Below the pieces are notes generated by a model, which saw nothing but the letters and a program-made list of their open reading frames with translations, was not told the DNA's origin and did no database searches. A program made the translations under genes and the position numbers. A stretch of DNA of 64,000 nucleotides from Novosphingobium profundi (GTDB lineage: Bacteria > Pseudomonadota > Alphaproteobacteria > Sphingomonadales > Sphingomonadaceae), in NCBI RefSeq assembly GCF_020524485.1, contig NZ_JAIVLF010000004.1, positions 620,001 through 684,000 on the forward strand. Direction: 5' to 3'. Positions 1 to 7,668 of the stretch are shown piece by piece (the stretch's first letter is position 1; each line of letters begins with the position of its first letter).

Positions 1-1
1 C

Positions 2-1204
2 GTTCTCTCGATAGCCACGCTGTTCCCCAATGCGGTCAAGCCCGGCTTCGGTATCTTCGTGGCCAACCAGATGCGCGCGGTCGCCGCGCGCGGCGATGTC
101 GACCTCGTCATGGTCAGCCCGCTGGGCATCCCACCCTGGCCTCTATCCACGCGCGCCCCCTACAAGGCCCTGAAGGACCTTCCCGAAGAGAGCGACGCCG
201 CTGGCATCCCGACTTACTACCCACGCTTCACCACGATCCCGAAGCTGGGTGGAGACAGTAACCCTGGCCGAATCGCCAAAGCGATCCTGCCCCTCGTCCG
301 CCGCCTGCACGAAGAAGTCCCTTTCGACCTGGTCGATGCCCAGTTTTTCTTCCCGGACGGCCCGGCTGCCGCCATTGTCGCGCGCGAACTGGGCATCCCG
401 CTCACGATCAAGTCACGCGGCGCGGACATCCACTACTGGGGACGGCGCGATGCACCGCGCGAACAGATGCAGCAGGCGGCCGAGCAGGCCGCCGGGCTCC
501 TCGCTGTCAGCCAGGCCCTGCGCGAGGACATGATCGCGCTCGGCATGCCCAAGGAGCGTATCGGCGTGCACTACACAGGGCTTGATCGCGAGCGCTTCCG
601 TCCCATCGAACGCAGCGCCGCACGGACCCTGGTTTCGGCCATGCCCGGCCTCGAAATCTGGAACATCGGCCCCCTGATCGTGACCCCAGGCGCGCTCATC
701 GCGCGCAAGGGGCAGCGGCTCGTCCTGGAAGCTCTCATCCACTTCCCCGAAGCGCGCCTGGCCTTTGCCGGCTCGGGCGAGGACGAGGCACGCCTGAGAG
801 CCGAAGCAAAGATCCTGGGCGTCGCCGATCGCGTGCACTTCCTCGGCATGGTCAGCCACGACGTGCTGCCCCAGCTTCTGTGTGCGGCCGACGTGATGGT
901 ACTGCCCTCTGCAAGCGAGGGCTTGGCCAACGTCTGGATCGAGGCACTGGCCTCGGGCACGCCCATCGTGATCCCCGACATCGGAGGCGCGCGCGAAATC
1001 ATGAAGGATCCCAGCGCAGGCCGCATCGCCGAGCGCAACCCCGATGCGATTGCCGAGGCCATCCGATCCATCCTCGCCGATCCGCCTTCGCAGGACGAAG
1101 TCGCCGCGAACGTCCATCGCTTCAGTTGGGGCAAGAACGCGGAGAACCTCGTCCAGTTCTGGAGCGATGTCCTGGAAGGACGTCCGGTTCACACAGGACG
1201 CTAG
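2..1204 (+). CDS. Glycosyltransferase family 4 (GT-B fold), 5' end outside window
   Basis: The reading frame is open to the first bases of the window, so the true start lies upstream. The visible protein is about 400 residues. It begins with an N-terminal Rossmann segment containing PGFGIFVANQMR, which is typical of GT4 enzymes that act on lipid-linked or exopolysaccharide acceptors. It then has SRGADIHYWG in the acceptor domain. In the C-terminal nucleotide-sugar domain the E-x7-E motif is visible (SEGLANVWIEA), followed by the usual SGTPIV. The likely role is retaining sugar transfer from a nucleotide sugar at the inner membrane. The sugar and the acceptor cannot be read from the sequence. 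The gene converges on a DUF502 gene with about 45 bases between the stop codons. Confidence 0.85.
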   Translation, partial: VLSIATLFPNAVKPGFGIFVANQMRAVAARGDVDLVMVSPLGIPPWPLSTRAPYKALKDLPEESDAAGIPTYYPRFTTIPKLGGDSNPGRIAKAILPLVRRLHEEVPFDLVDAQFFFPDGPAAAIVARELGIPLTIKSRGADIHYWGRRDAPREQMQQAAEQAAGLLAVSQALREDMIALGMPKERIGVHYTGLDRERFRPIERSAARTLVSAMPGLEIWNIGPLIVTPGALIARKGQRLVLEALIHFPEARLAFAGSGEDEARLRAEAKILGVADRVHFLGMVSHDVLPQLLCAADVMVLPSASEGLANVWIEALASGTPIVIPDIGGAREIMKDPSAGRIAERNPDAIAEAIRSILADPPSQDEVAANVHRFSWGKNAENLVQFWSDVLEGRPVHTGR

Positions 1205-1249
1205 GTCTCAGGCCCCAATCAAGCGCCCTCGACCCGTCGTAGTGGGGCG

Positions 1250-1849
1250 TCACTGCGTGTCCGCGGCCAACTTCTTTACCCGGGCTTCGACTGAGCCAAG
1301 CCGGCTCTGGTAGGCAATCGCCTGCATCATCGTCATTTCGGCGGGCGTAACCCTCTCCGGATCCGCCAGACCAAGAGCACCTGACCAGGGATTCGGGGCT
1401 CCGGGAAAGAAGACCACGACCTGACCGTCCTCCTGCCTCTTGGTTTCGAAGGCCAACTGCGAAAAATCGTCGAGCCGGACCCACACCGGGATCAGGGTAT
1501 GATCGGCCTCGTGTGAAGGCCCTCCTCCAGCCAACGATTTGAAGAACAGATAGAGCGGGATCTTGTTGAGGAGCCCTTCCTCCAGCCACTGCACCAGGCG
1601 GACCGCAGCCCGCGTCCTGGCGACCAGCCCGGCGATATAACACACCAGCACCAGGACGATGACGGAGAGAATGTCGAGGAACAGGACGTCGTTCACCGAG
1701 TCGATCTCGAAAATACCGGAAAAGAGCATCGCGAGCTTGCGCATGAAGCCCAGAGCCTTTCCGATAATCACGGCGATCACGACGAGGGGAACGAGGAAGA
1801 ACGCCCCTCCAATCACAGTAGACTTGAAGAACCCCATGCCAAAATACAT
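1250..1849 (-). CDS. DUF502 family membrane protein
   Basis: A 199-residue protein matching the DUF502 family: two hydrophobic segments near the N-terminus (around residues 9-32 and 48-72) and a soluble C-terminal part with the IPVWVRLDDFSQLAFET and VVVFFPGAPNPWSG stretches typical of the family. The family has no established biochemical function. I chose the ATG at 1849 because a GGGGG run lies about 7 bases upstream of it; an ATG 12 bases further in is also possible, and a longer frame reaches 1891. It lies downstream of the secDF terminator, so it probably has its own promoter in the roughly 175-base gap at 1850-2023. Confidence 0.75.
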   Translation of the reverse strand: MYFGMGFFKSTVIGGAFFLVPLVVIAVIIGKALGFMRKLAMLFSGIFEIDSVNDVLFLDILSVIVLVLVCYIAGLVARTRAAVRLVQWLEEGLLNKIPLYLFFKSLAGGGPSHEADHTLIPVWVRLDDFSQLAFETKRQEDGQVVVFFPGAPNPWSGALGLADPERVTPAEMTMMQAIAYQSRLGSVEARVKKLAADTQ

Positions 1850-2023
1850 GCAAATACCCCCAACTCGAGGCCCGCACGATGGTCGGTTCAATTGGCACTG
1901 TCAAAGCAAACTGGCGGACAACGTTCAGTCCCGATAATAAACGCTACAGCTGCCAAACTCCTCCTCCAGCCTGGGGCCCGCGCGCGCAGGCCCAGCTCTC
2001 CCGGCCAACCCCGCCCAGAAGCC

Positions 2024-2055
2024 CAAAAAAAGGGGCGCCCGAAGACGCCCCTTTT
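2024..2055 (-). terminator. Rho-independent terminator after secF
   Basis: A 10-bp perfect stem pairs AAAAGGGGCG (2028-2037) with CGCCCCTTTT (2046-2055). It is followed on the minus strand by a run of T (A-run at 2025-2031 on the plus strand). It sits about 25 bases past the secF stop and closes the yajC-secD-secF unit. Confidence 0.85.
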
Positions 2056-2078
2056 CGTGTCCATCGTGACCGCACCCC

Positions 2079-3065
2079 TTACGGCTTGGCCGCACGCTCG
2101 CGCGCGAGACGCTCCTGGCGGTCGATGTCCGATTCGTTGGGAATGAAGCTTTCGCCCGAGACACCCAGCCAGATCAGAATCGGCGCGGCCATGTAGATCG
2201 AGCTATAGGTACCCACGAAGATACCCACCGTGATCGCCGCGACGAGACCGAACAGGCTCTCCGGGCCAAAGATCAGGAGCGGGATCAGGGCAACCAGCAG
2301 CGTGGCCGAGGTCATCACCGTACGCGCCAGCGTCTCGTTGACCGACATGTCGAGCAGTTCGGGCAGCGGCATCTTGCGGTACTTCTTCAGGTCCTCGCGG
2401 ATGCGGTCGTAGACGACGATGGTGTCATTCAGCGAGTAGCCGATGATCGCCAGGATTGCCGCGATGATCTGGAGCGAGAACTCCATCTGAAACAACGCGA
2501 ACATGCCCAGCGTCAGCGAGACGTCGTGGAACAACGCGAAGAGCGCGCCGACGCCGAACTGCCATTCGAAGCGCACCCAGATGTAGAGCGAGATCGCCAG
2601 CATCGCCGCGCCCAGCGCCCAGATCGCCATCTCGCGAAACTCACCCGAGACCTTGCCCGAAACGGTGCTCACGCCGTCAATGCGCACGTCGGGATAGGCG
2701 GTCGAGATGGCGCTGGTGATCTGCTTGGAGATCTGCGCCGCAGCGCCCGGATTGCCTTCGGCTTCCTCGGGCAGCTTGGAGCGGATCGAAACCTCGTTAG
2801 CTTCGCCGAAACGCTGGATCACGGGCTCGCCATAGCCAAGCCCACCGATCAGTTCGCGAAGGCTCGCGATCGGGGCCTCCTCCTGCTTGGTGAAAGTGGC
2901 CTGGATTTCCTGCCCCCCTGCGAAGTCGACGCCGTAGTTCAGGCCCTTGGTCAGGACCAGCCCCCAGCTTGCCGCAATCAGCAGGCAGGAGATTATGTAG
3001 AACGGCACCCGCCAGCGCAGGAAGTGGATGTTCGTGTTGTCAGGGACAAGTTTGATGAGGCGCAT
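2079..3065 (-). CDS. secF: Protein translocase subunit SecF
   Basis: A 328-residue inner-membrane protein that with SecD and YajC assists SecYEG late in export, coupling the proton gradient to protein release on the periplasmic side. Visible features are a first transmembrane segment (about residues 19-38), the SecF/SecD signature GVDFAGG just after it, a periplasmic domain up to about residue 130, and a cluster of five further hydrophobic segments containing SLNDTIVVYDRIRE. The ATG at 3065 begins MRLIKLVPDNTNIHF, the usual SecF N-terminus; the frame extends upstream into secD without family similarity. The gap to the secD stop is 11 bases, so the two are co-transcribed. Confidence 0.95.
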   Translation of the reverse strand: MRLIKLVPDNTNIHFLRWRVPFYIISCLLIAASWGLVLTKGLNYGVDFAGGQEIQATFTKQEEAPIASLRELIGGLGYGEPVIQRFGEANEVSIRSKLPEEAEGNPGAAAQISKQITSAISTAYPDVRIDGVSTVSGKVSGEFREMAIWALGAAMLAISLYIWVRFEWQFGVGALFALFHDVSLTLGMFALFQMEFSLQIIAAILAIIGYSLNDTIVVYDRIREDLKKYRKMPLPELLDMSVNETLARTVMTSATLLVALIPLLIFGPESLFGLVAAITVGIFVGTYSSIYMAAPILIWLGVSGESFIPNESDIDRQERLARERAAKP

Positions 3066-3076
3066 GGGATCAGCCT

Positions 3077-4684
3077 TCAGATGGTCAGGTCTGCGGGACG
3101 CTTCGCGCGCAGCCAACCGGCCACCCACATGCGCGTCATGGCAACGCCGGTGAAGACGCTGGTGAACAGGCCGATGATGAGAACGACCGCGAAGCCGCGC
3201 ACCGGACCCGAGCCGAACGCGAAGAGCAGGACACCGGCGATGAAGTTGGTGATGTTCGCGTCATAGATCGCGCGGCTGGCTTCCTTGTAGCCATTCTCCA
3301 CCGAGGTGAAGACCCGCCGCCCCCGCTTACGCTCCTCGCGGATGCGTTCGTAGATCAGCACGTTAGCGTCCACGGCCGCACCAATAGTGAGGACGAAACC
3401 GGCAATACCCGGCAGCGTCAGCGTAGTGCCGATCTGCGCCATAATGCCCAGGATCATCAGCACGTTGATGATGAGCGCGGCCGTCGCGTAAATGCCGAAT
3501 CGGCCATAGGAACCGATCATCAGCACGATCACGAGCAGCGAGCCCACGCCCATGGCGATGAGGCCCTTCTTGATCGAGTCGGCGCCAAGGTCGGGACCGA
3601 CAGTGCGCTCCTCGACCACGGTCAGGTCAACCGGAAGCGCGCCCGAGCGCAGGGCAATGGCCAGCTGGGTCGCCGATTCGACGCTGAAGCTGCCCGAGAT
3701 CTGGGCGCTGCCTCCCAGAATCGGTTCGTTGATGCTGGGGGCCGACAGGACCTTGCCGTCAAGAATGATCGCGAAGCGCTTGCCGACGTTCTGCTGGGTC
3801 AGTTCGGCGAACTTCGCGCCGCCCTGCTGGTTGAACGTGATCGAGACGACGGGACGGTTGGTCTGCTGCTCGAACGACTGCTGCGCGTTGGTCAACTGGT
3901 CGCCCTTGATGCCGCCCAGGCGCTTGACCGCGATGGCCGAGACGCCGCCCACTTCGCTGCCTTCGGCATAGGGTACGATCTCGTCGCCCGGGGGCGCGAT
4001 GCCGTTCGCCACGTCGTTGGACGCCGCATTTTCGTCGACCATCTTGAATTCAAGCTTGGCGGTCTGGCCGATCAGCTGCTTGAGCGCATCGGGATCATCA
4101 AGCCCGGGGACCTGCACGACAATACGCGCATCGCCCTGACGGATGATCGTCGGCTCACGGGTGCCCAGCGCGTCGATACGCTTGCGCACGACCTCGATGG
4201 CCGAATCCATGGCGTCCGAGACGGCCTGGTCGAGCCCTTCCTGGGTCGGCGTGAGGATGAAGCGGTTGCCATCTTCGACGCGGATGTCCCAGTCACGCTG
4301 GCCGGTCAGGCCCGCACCCGTAGTGAGATTGACCAGCTCGTCGCGCGCGGCGTCGACCTGGCTTGCGTCCTTGAGCATGAACGAGAGGCGGCCATTGGTG
4401 CGCGAGATGTCGCCGATGGCGATACGCGGGCTGGCGGCGCGGAAGCGGGCGCGCACGCTCTCTTCCATGTTCTCGATGCGCTGCTGGGCGACCTGGCCCT
4501 TCTCGGCCTCGAGGAGAATGTGGCTGCCACCGGCAAGGTCGAGGCCCAGGTTCACCTGCGCATTGGGAAGCGCAGAGGGCCACGGCGCGTTGGCCAGGGA
4601 GAACAGCGAAGGCAGGGCAAGGGCCGCGCAGATCAGCGCGACGCCCCAGAACCAGACCTTCTTCCATACGGGAAAATCGAGCAT
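3077..4684 (-). CDS. secD: Protein translocase subunit SecD
   Basis: A 535-residue partner of SecF in the RND-like SecDF complex. The first transmembrane segment (about residues 9-29) is followed by the signature NLGLDLAGGSHILLE, then a large periplasmic region with paired P1 motifs, and six membrane segments in total with the conserved GAAVDANVLIYERIREE loop near the C-terminus. The length is normal for Alphaproteobacteria. It sits between yajC (80-base gap) and secF (11-base gap), the conserved yajC-secD-secF order. Confidence 0.96.
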   Translation of the reverse strand: MLDFPVWKKVWFWGVALICAALALPSLFSLANAPWPSALPNAQVNLGLDLAGGSHILLEAEKGQVAQQRIENMEESVRARFRAASPRIAIGDISRTNGRLSFMLKDASQVDAARDELVNLTTGAGLTGQRDWDIRVEDGNRFILTPTQEGLDQAVSDAMDSAIEVVRKRIDALGTREPTIIRQGDARIVVQVPGLDDPDALKQLIGQTAKLEFKMVDENAASNDVANGIAPPGDEIVPYAEGSEVGGVSAIAVKRLGGIKGDQLTNAQQSFEQQTNRPVVSITFNQQGGAKFAELTQQNVGKRFAIILDGKVLSAPSINEPILGGSAQISGSFSVESATQLAIALRSGALPVDLTVVEERTVGPDLGADSIKKGLIAMGVGSLLVIVLMIGSYGRFGIYATAALIINVLMILGIMAQIGTTLTLPGIAGFVLTIGAAVDANVLIYERIREERKRGRRVFTSVENGYKEASRAIYDANITNFIAGVLLFAFGSGPVRGFAVVLIIGLFTSVFTGVAMTRMWVAGWLRAKRPADLTI

Positions 4685-4763
4685 TGCCTTGTGCTTTACT
4701 CCAGGAGGACGAGGCTAGACAAAGGTGGCTGGCCCCACACAGGACCGGCCCTTGCCTGAAATA

Positions 4764-5096
4764 TCAGTCGTTCGCAGGCTTCTTGCCGGCGGGCGGGATA
4801 ACGTCGCTGATGGTGGACTTCACCGCCTTGACAACCATACCCTTGGCGAGCTCGACTTCGACGTAGTTGTCGTCGACCTTGACCACCTTGCCCACGAAGC
4901 CGCCGCCGGTGAGAACCTCATCACCGCGCTTGATCGCTTCCAGCTTGGAGCGATGCTCCTTCTGCTGCTTCATCTGCGGACGCAGGATCAGGAACCAGAA
5001 GATGAGCGCCATCGCCACAAAAGGCAGGTACTGCAGCCACGCGGGGGCGGCCCCACCCGATGCGGCGGCAAGCTGGTTGAGAATCGAGCTGTTCAT
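4764..5096 (-). CDS. yajC: Preprotein translocase subunit YajC
   Basis: A 110-residue protein with a single transmembrane helix at about residues 21-40 ending in the family hallmark ILRPQMKQQKEH, followed by a small cytoplasmic domain with GDEVLTGGGFVGKV. YajC associates with SecDF. It is the first gene of the unit; the promoter must lie in the 5097-5365 gap or upstream of it. Confidence 0.95.
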   Translation of the reverse strand: MNSSILNQLAAASGGAAPAWLQYLPFVAMALIFWFLILRPQMKQQKEHRSKLEAIKRGDEVLTGGGFVGKVVKVDDNYVEVELAKGMVVKAVKSTISDVIPPAGKKPAND

Positions 5097-5365
5097 GGAA
5101 CCTAAGAAACCTTCTATGTCGTCGCCTCGATCACCCGCGCGCTTCGCAGGCCAGCCTGTCAGGGCCGACCCGGCGCACCGGACACCGAGGCACTGCCCTT
5201 ACAGGGCTGTACCGGATGCGGGCGGTTAGCAACAAAGCGCCAAGCTGGCAACGAACCTGCCGACTCTCACCCCAACCCGCCGCGAAAGGTAGGTAGCTGA
5301 CCACGCAGTTCCAAGGCCGTTTGAAGAGTTTGCGAAGAAACCTTGCCGATCATGTCGATAGAGGG
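5097..5365. other. Gap between yajC and tRNA-Pro promoter
   Basis: No convincing protein gene or RNA is visible here. Read on the minus strand it should contain the yajC-secDF promoter, but I cannot point to clear -35 and -10 boxes. Confidence 0.5.
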
Positions 5366-5394
5366 TTGCGCTCCTGAAAAAGCCCGCCTATAGG
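5366..5394 (+). promoter_or_regulatory. Likely promoter of tRNA-Pro(GGG)
   Basis: TTGCGC (5366-5371) and TATAGG (5389-5394) are separated by 17 bases and end 12 bases before the mature tRNA. This is a good housekeeping-type spacing. It is a pattern match only. Confidence 0.5.
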
Positions 5395-5406
5395 GCGCCC
5401 TCCGGT

Positions 5407-5483
5407 CGGGACGTAGCGCAGCCTGGTAGCGCATCACACTGGGGGTGTGGGGGTCGGAGGTTCGAATCCTCTCGTCCCGACCA
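5407..5483 (+). tRNA. tRNA-Pro (anticodon GGG)
   Basis: A 77-base cloverleaf. The acceptor CGGGACG pairs with CGTCCCG, the D-stem is GCGC/GCGC, the anticodon loop CTGGGGG gives anticodon GGG, the T-stem GGAGG/CTCTC carries a TTCGAAT loop, and a discriminator A precedes an encoded CCA. The GGG anticodon reads proline CCC/CCU codons. Confidence 0.95.
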
Positions 5484-5509
5484 ATTATCCAAGTCATCAC
5501 GGGATGACA

Positions 5510-5540
5510 CGAAACGGGTCGCGAAAGCGGCCCGTTTTCG
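5510..5540 (+). terminator. Terminator after tRNA-Pro
   Basis: CGAAACGGG and CCCGTTTTCG form a stem with an inner CGC-GAAA-GCG hairpin (tetraloop GAAA); the 3' arm contains TTTT. It lies 26 bases after the tRNA. Confidence 0.7.
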
Positions 5541-5973
5541 TATGCGCCCAGCACGTGAGCCCCCACTGAGGGTTTCGCCGTATTCTAGGAGTTCCCGGCC
5601 CGCGAGAACGGGCCACAGAGGACAGAGGCGCGGCTACAGATCTCAGTACGAGACCCTGTCCCGCCCAATCGCGGCTCACCTTGCAGCGACTGCAGCTCGA
5701 ATCACACCCAAGATTCGGACTGCGACGATGCCGAAGCCCGCCAGTCCGCGGCCAACCAGGACACCACCGAGGCCCAAGCGCTCCGTACACCTTGGAAATC
5801 CATGACCGGCGAGGCGCCTGACGGGACCCGAAACGGCGATTCGCCCCTTGCTGCAGGCATCTGACCTGACGCCTGCCCCCTGCCCGGGATGAAAGGTCCA
5901 GCACGCAATTGCGCGATGCCGACCTTGCCGCCTATGAGAGAGACCACGCGCCAACGCGGCCCACGGGCAAACG
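5541..5973. other. Non-coding or unassigned stretch before aroQ
   Basis: About 430 bases with several short open frames on both strands, none with a recognisable family, clear ribosome binding site or normal composition. One minus-strand frame ending at 5676 has a glycine/valine-rich hydrophobic tail that could mimic a membrane helix, but I see no start that supports a gene. No known RNA recognised. Confidence 0.4.
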
Positions 5974-6000
5974 GTGCAAGTTCAAGGAAGTGCAGCCCAC

Positions 6001-6438
6001 ATGATCCCCAAGCTCATCTATGTCCTCAACGGCCCCAACCTCAACCGGCTGGGTAAGCGCGAACCCGGGATCTACGGCGCGCAGACGCTCGAGGATATCG
6101 GCGCCAGCCTGATGGAACGCGCCGAAGCGCTGGGCTGCACCATCGAGATGCGCCAGTCGAATCACGAGGGCCAGCTCGTCGACTGGCTCCACGAGGCCGA
6201 AGACAAGGGCGCGCACGCGGTCCTCTTGAACGCAGGCGCCTACACGCACACCTCGATCGCCCTTCTCGACGGCATCCGCGCGATTTCCGCGCCCGTCATC
6301 GAGGTGCACCTGTCCAATCCCCATACGCGTGAGGAATTCCGCCATGTCAGTTGGGTAGGCCAGGCCGCGAAGGGAACCATCGCGGGCTTTGGTGCGAACA
6401 GCTACCTGCTGGCGCTGGAAGCCGCCGCCGCGCTCTGA
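6001..6438 (+). CDS. aroQ: 3-dehydroquinate dehydratase, type II
   Basis: A 145-residue dodecameric-type dehydroquinase converting 3-dehydroquinate to 3-dehydroshikimate in the shikimate pathway. Family motifs are all present: NGPNLNRLG near the N-terminus, the flexible-lid tyrosine (Tyr25), QSNHEG, NAGAYTHTS, and EVHLSNPHTREEFRH with the catalytic His103. The ATG at 6001 is preceded by AAGGAAG at about 10 bases and starts exactly at the family N-terminus, so the upstream in-frame codons from 5974 are rejected. The last 37 bases overlap, on the opposite strand, the end of the next gene. Confidence 0.96.
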   Translation: MIPKLIYVLNGPNLNRLGKREPGIYGAQTLEDIGASLMERAEALGCTIEMRQSNHEGQLVDWLHEAEDKGAHAVLLNAGAYTHTSIALLDGIRAISAPVIEVHLSNPHTREEFRHVSWVGQAAKGTIAGFGANSYLLALEAAAAL

Positions 6439-6932
6439 GGGCGCGGCACGCACGCCACGCGCGCACCATCGTCGGCGCGTACCGCCACGATATGGTGCAC
6501 CGGAACGGCCGCATCATCACCTGCAAGGCTCGGATCTCCATCCTGCACGACCGCCACATTGCAGATCCCCGCACGAGCGAGCGCCAGCAACGTGCGCCGC
6601 ATGTTATCGGGAGAGGCATTCGCCGCCATGGTTATGGCGAGAAAACGAGCCGCATCGCCCGAGGTAGCGGACGATGGCGCAAGAGTTCGGATGCGTCCTG
6701 CAAGGTCGGACAGAGGAACACTGCCCACGCGCCAGACAGCACTACCCGGATCGTATCGAGGCAGATCCTCGTCGTCGCGCGATGCAATGCGGGCGTGCCC
6801 CAGCGGAACACCCAGTTCGAAGTCCGCAACGGGCGCGGGGTTTTCGCGGGTGAACCACCAGACATTCGCGCCAATGAGAAGCAGCGCCACACTTACGAGC
6901 GCGGCGCGGCGAACCTTGCGGGAATTTGGCAT
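6402..6932 (-). CDS. Hypothetical membrane-anchored protein
   Basis: A 176-residue protein not recognised as a known family. The N-terminus is basic (MPNSRKVRR) followed by one hydrophobic helix (about residues 10-28), so it is likely inner-membrane anchored with the rest in the periplasm. The soluble part has SGDAARFLAITMAANASPDNMRRTL and ICNVAVVQDG, without a recognised catalytic motif. It starts 10 bases after the Lrp-type regulator's stop codon and may be co-transcribed with it. Its 3' end overlaps aroQ by 37 bases tail to tail. No strong ribosome binding site is seen. Confidence 0.6.
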   Translation of the reverse strand: MPNSRKVRRAALVSVALLLIGANVWWFTRENPAPVADFELGVPLGHARIASRDDEDLPRYDPGSAVWRVGSVPLSDLAGRIRTLAPSSATSGDAARFLAITMAANASPDNMRRTLLALARAGICNVAVVQDGDPSLAGDDAAVPVHHIVAVRADDGARVACVPRPQSAAAASSASR

Positions 6933-6942
6933 GCGAAGGGGC

Positions 6943-7410
6943 TCAGACTTCGAGCGGAACGCCCGGAATGCTCTTCGACGTGCGGATCGTGAGCGAGGTC
7001 TTGACGCTGTCCACGTTGGGTGCGGGCGTCAGCTTGCTGGTCAGGAATTCCTGGAAGCTCTGAAGGTCGCGGCTGACGATCTTCAGTATAAAGTCGATTT
7101 CGCCGTTGAGCATGTGGCACTCGCGCACTTCGGCAAGGCCCTTCATGTGGTCCTCGAACGCCCGCAGCGCTTCTTCGGCCTGGCTCTTGAGGCTGACGAG
7201 CGCGAAGACCGTGATCGTGAAGCCGAGTTTCGAAGGGTCGAGATCGGCGTGGTAGCCCTGAATGATCCCGGCCTCCTCGAGGCTGCGCACGCGGCGCAGA
7301 CACGGCGGAGCGGTCAGGCCAACGCGCTGGGCCAACTCGACGTTGGTGATCCGCCCCTCATCCTGCAACTCGGCCAGAAGCCGACGATCGATTTCATCCA
7401 GATTGATCAT
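6943..7410 (-). CDS. Lrp/AsnC family transcriptional regulator
   Basis: A 155-residue regulator. The N-terminal winged helix-turn-helix reads LDEIDRRLLAELQDEGRITN...LAQRVGLTAPPCLRRVRSLEEAG; the C-terminal RAM ligand-binding domain includes LGFTITVFALV and REC-HMLNGEIDFILKI. Members bind amino acids and control amino-acid metabolism, and usually control their own gene. The ATG at 7410 matches the family start; the longer frame from 7476 has no family similarity. A 10-bp AT palindrome about 80 bases upstream is a candidate self-operator. Confidence 0.92.
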   Translation of the reverse strand: MINLDEIDRRLLAELQDEGRITNVELAQRVGLTAPPCLRRVRSLEEAGIIQGYHADLDPSKLGFTITVFALVSLKSQAEEALRAFEDHMKGLAEVRECHMLNGEIDFILKIVSRDLQSFQEFLTSKLTPAPNVDSVKTSLTIRTSKSIPGVPLEV

Positions 7411-7490
7411 GTCCGAATCCCGAAATTCACCCCAGGCCTTCGCTTCAGGCCACATTGTCGACGAAAACGCACGCAAAACGACGCTTTCCT

Positions 7491-7507
7491 GAAATAATAT
7501 TATCCCT
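7491..7507. promoter_or_regulatory. AT-rich palindrome upstream of the Lrp-type gene
   Basis: ATAATATTAT (7494-7503) is a perfect 10-bp palindrome within an AT island in otherwise GC-rich DNA, in the divergent gap between the regulator and the histidine kinase gene. Lrp/AsnC proteins bind AT-rich dyads of about 15 bp, so autoregulation is a reasonable inference. Confidence 0.4.
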
Positions 7508-7668
7508 TAGCGTAATCGTCCCGCTTTGCAACGCTTTCCCTTGGTCACTTTTGCGAAACGGTTGGTTTGCTAGGGGAAAACGATCCCGCAAATCGCCTTG
7601 CGTCGTGCTACGGGATCCGCACTAGCCCGTAACGAGACCCGCTTCCCTCGGCTCTCCCTTGGATTTGA

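Noticed and set aside
5497..5904. Minus-strand frame in the tRNA-Pro/aroQ gap
   Set aside because: Arg/Trp/Cys-rich low-quality translation, overlaps the tRNA terminator and has no ribosome binding site.
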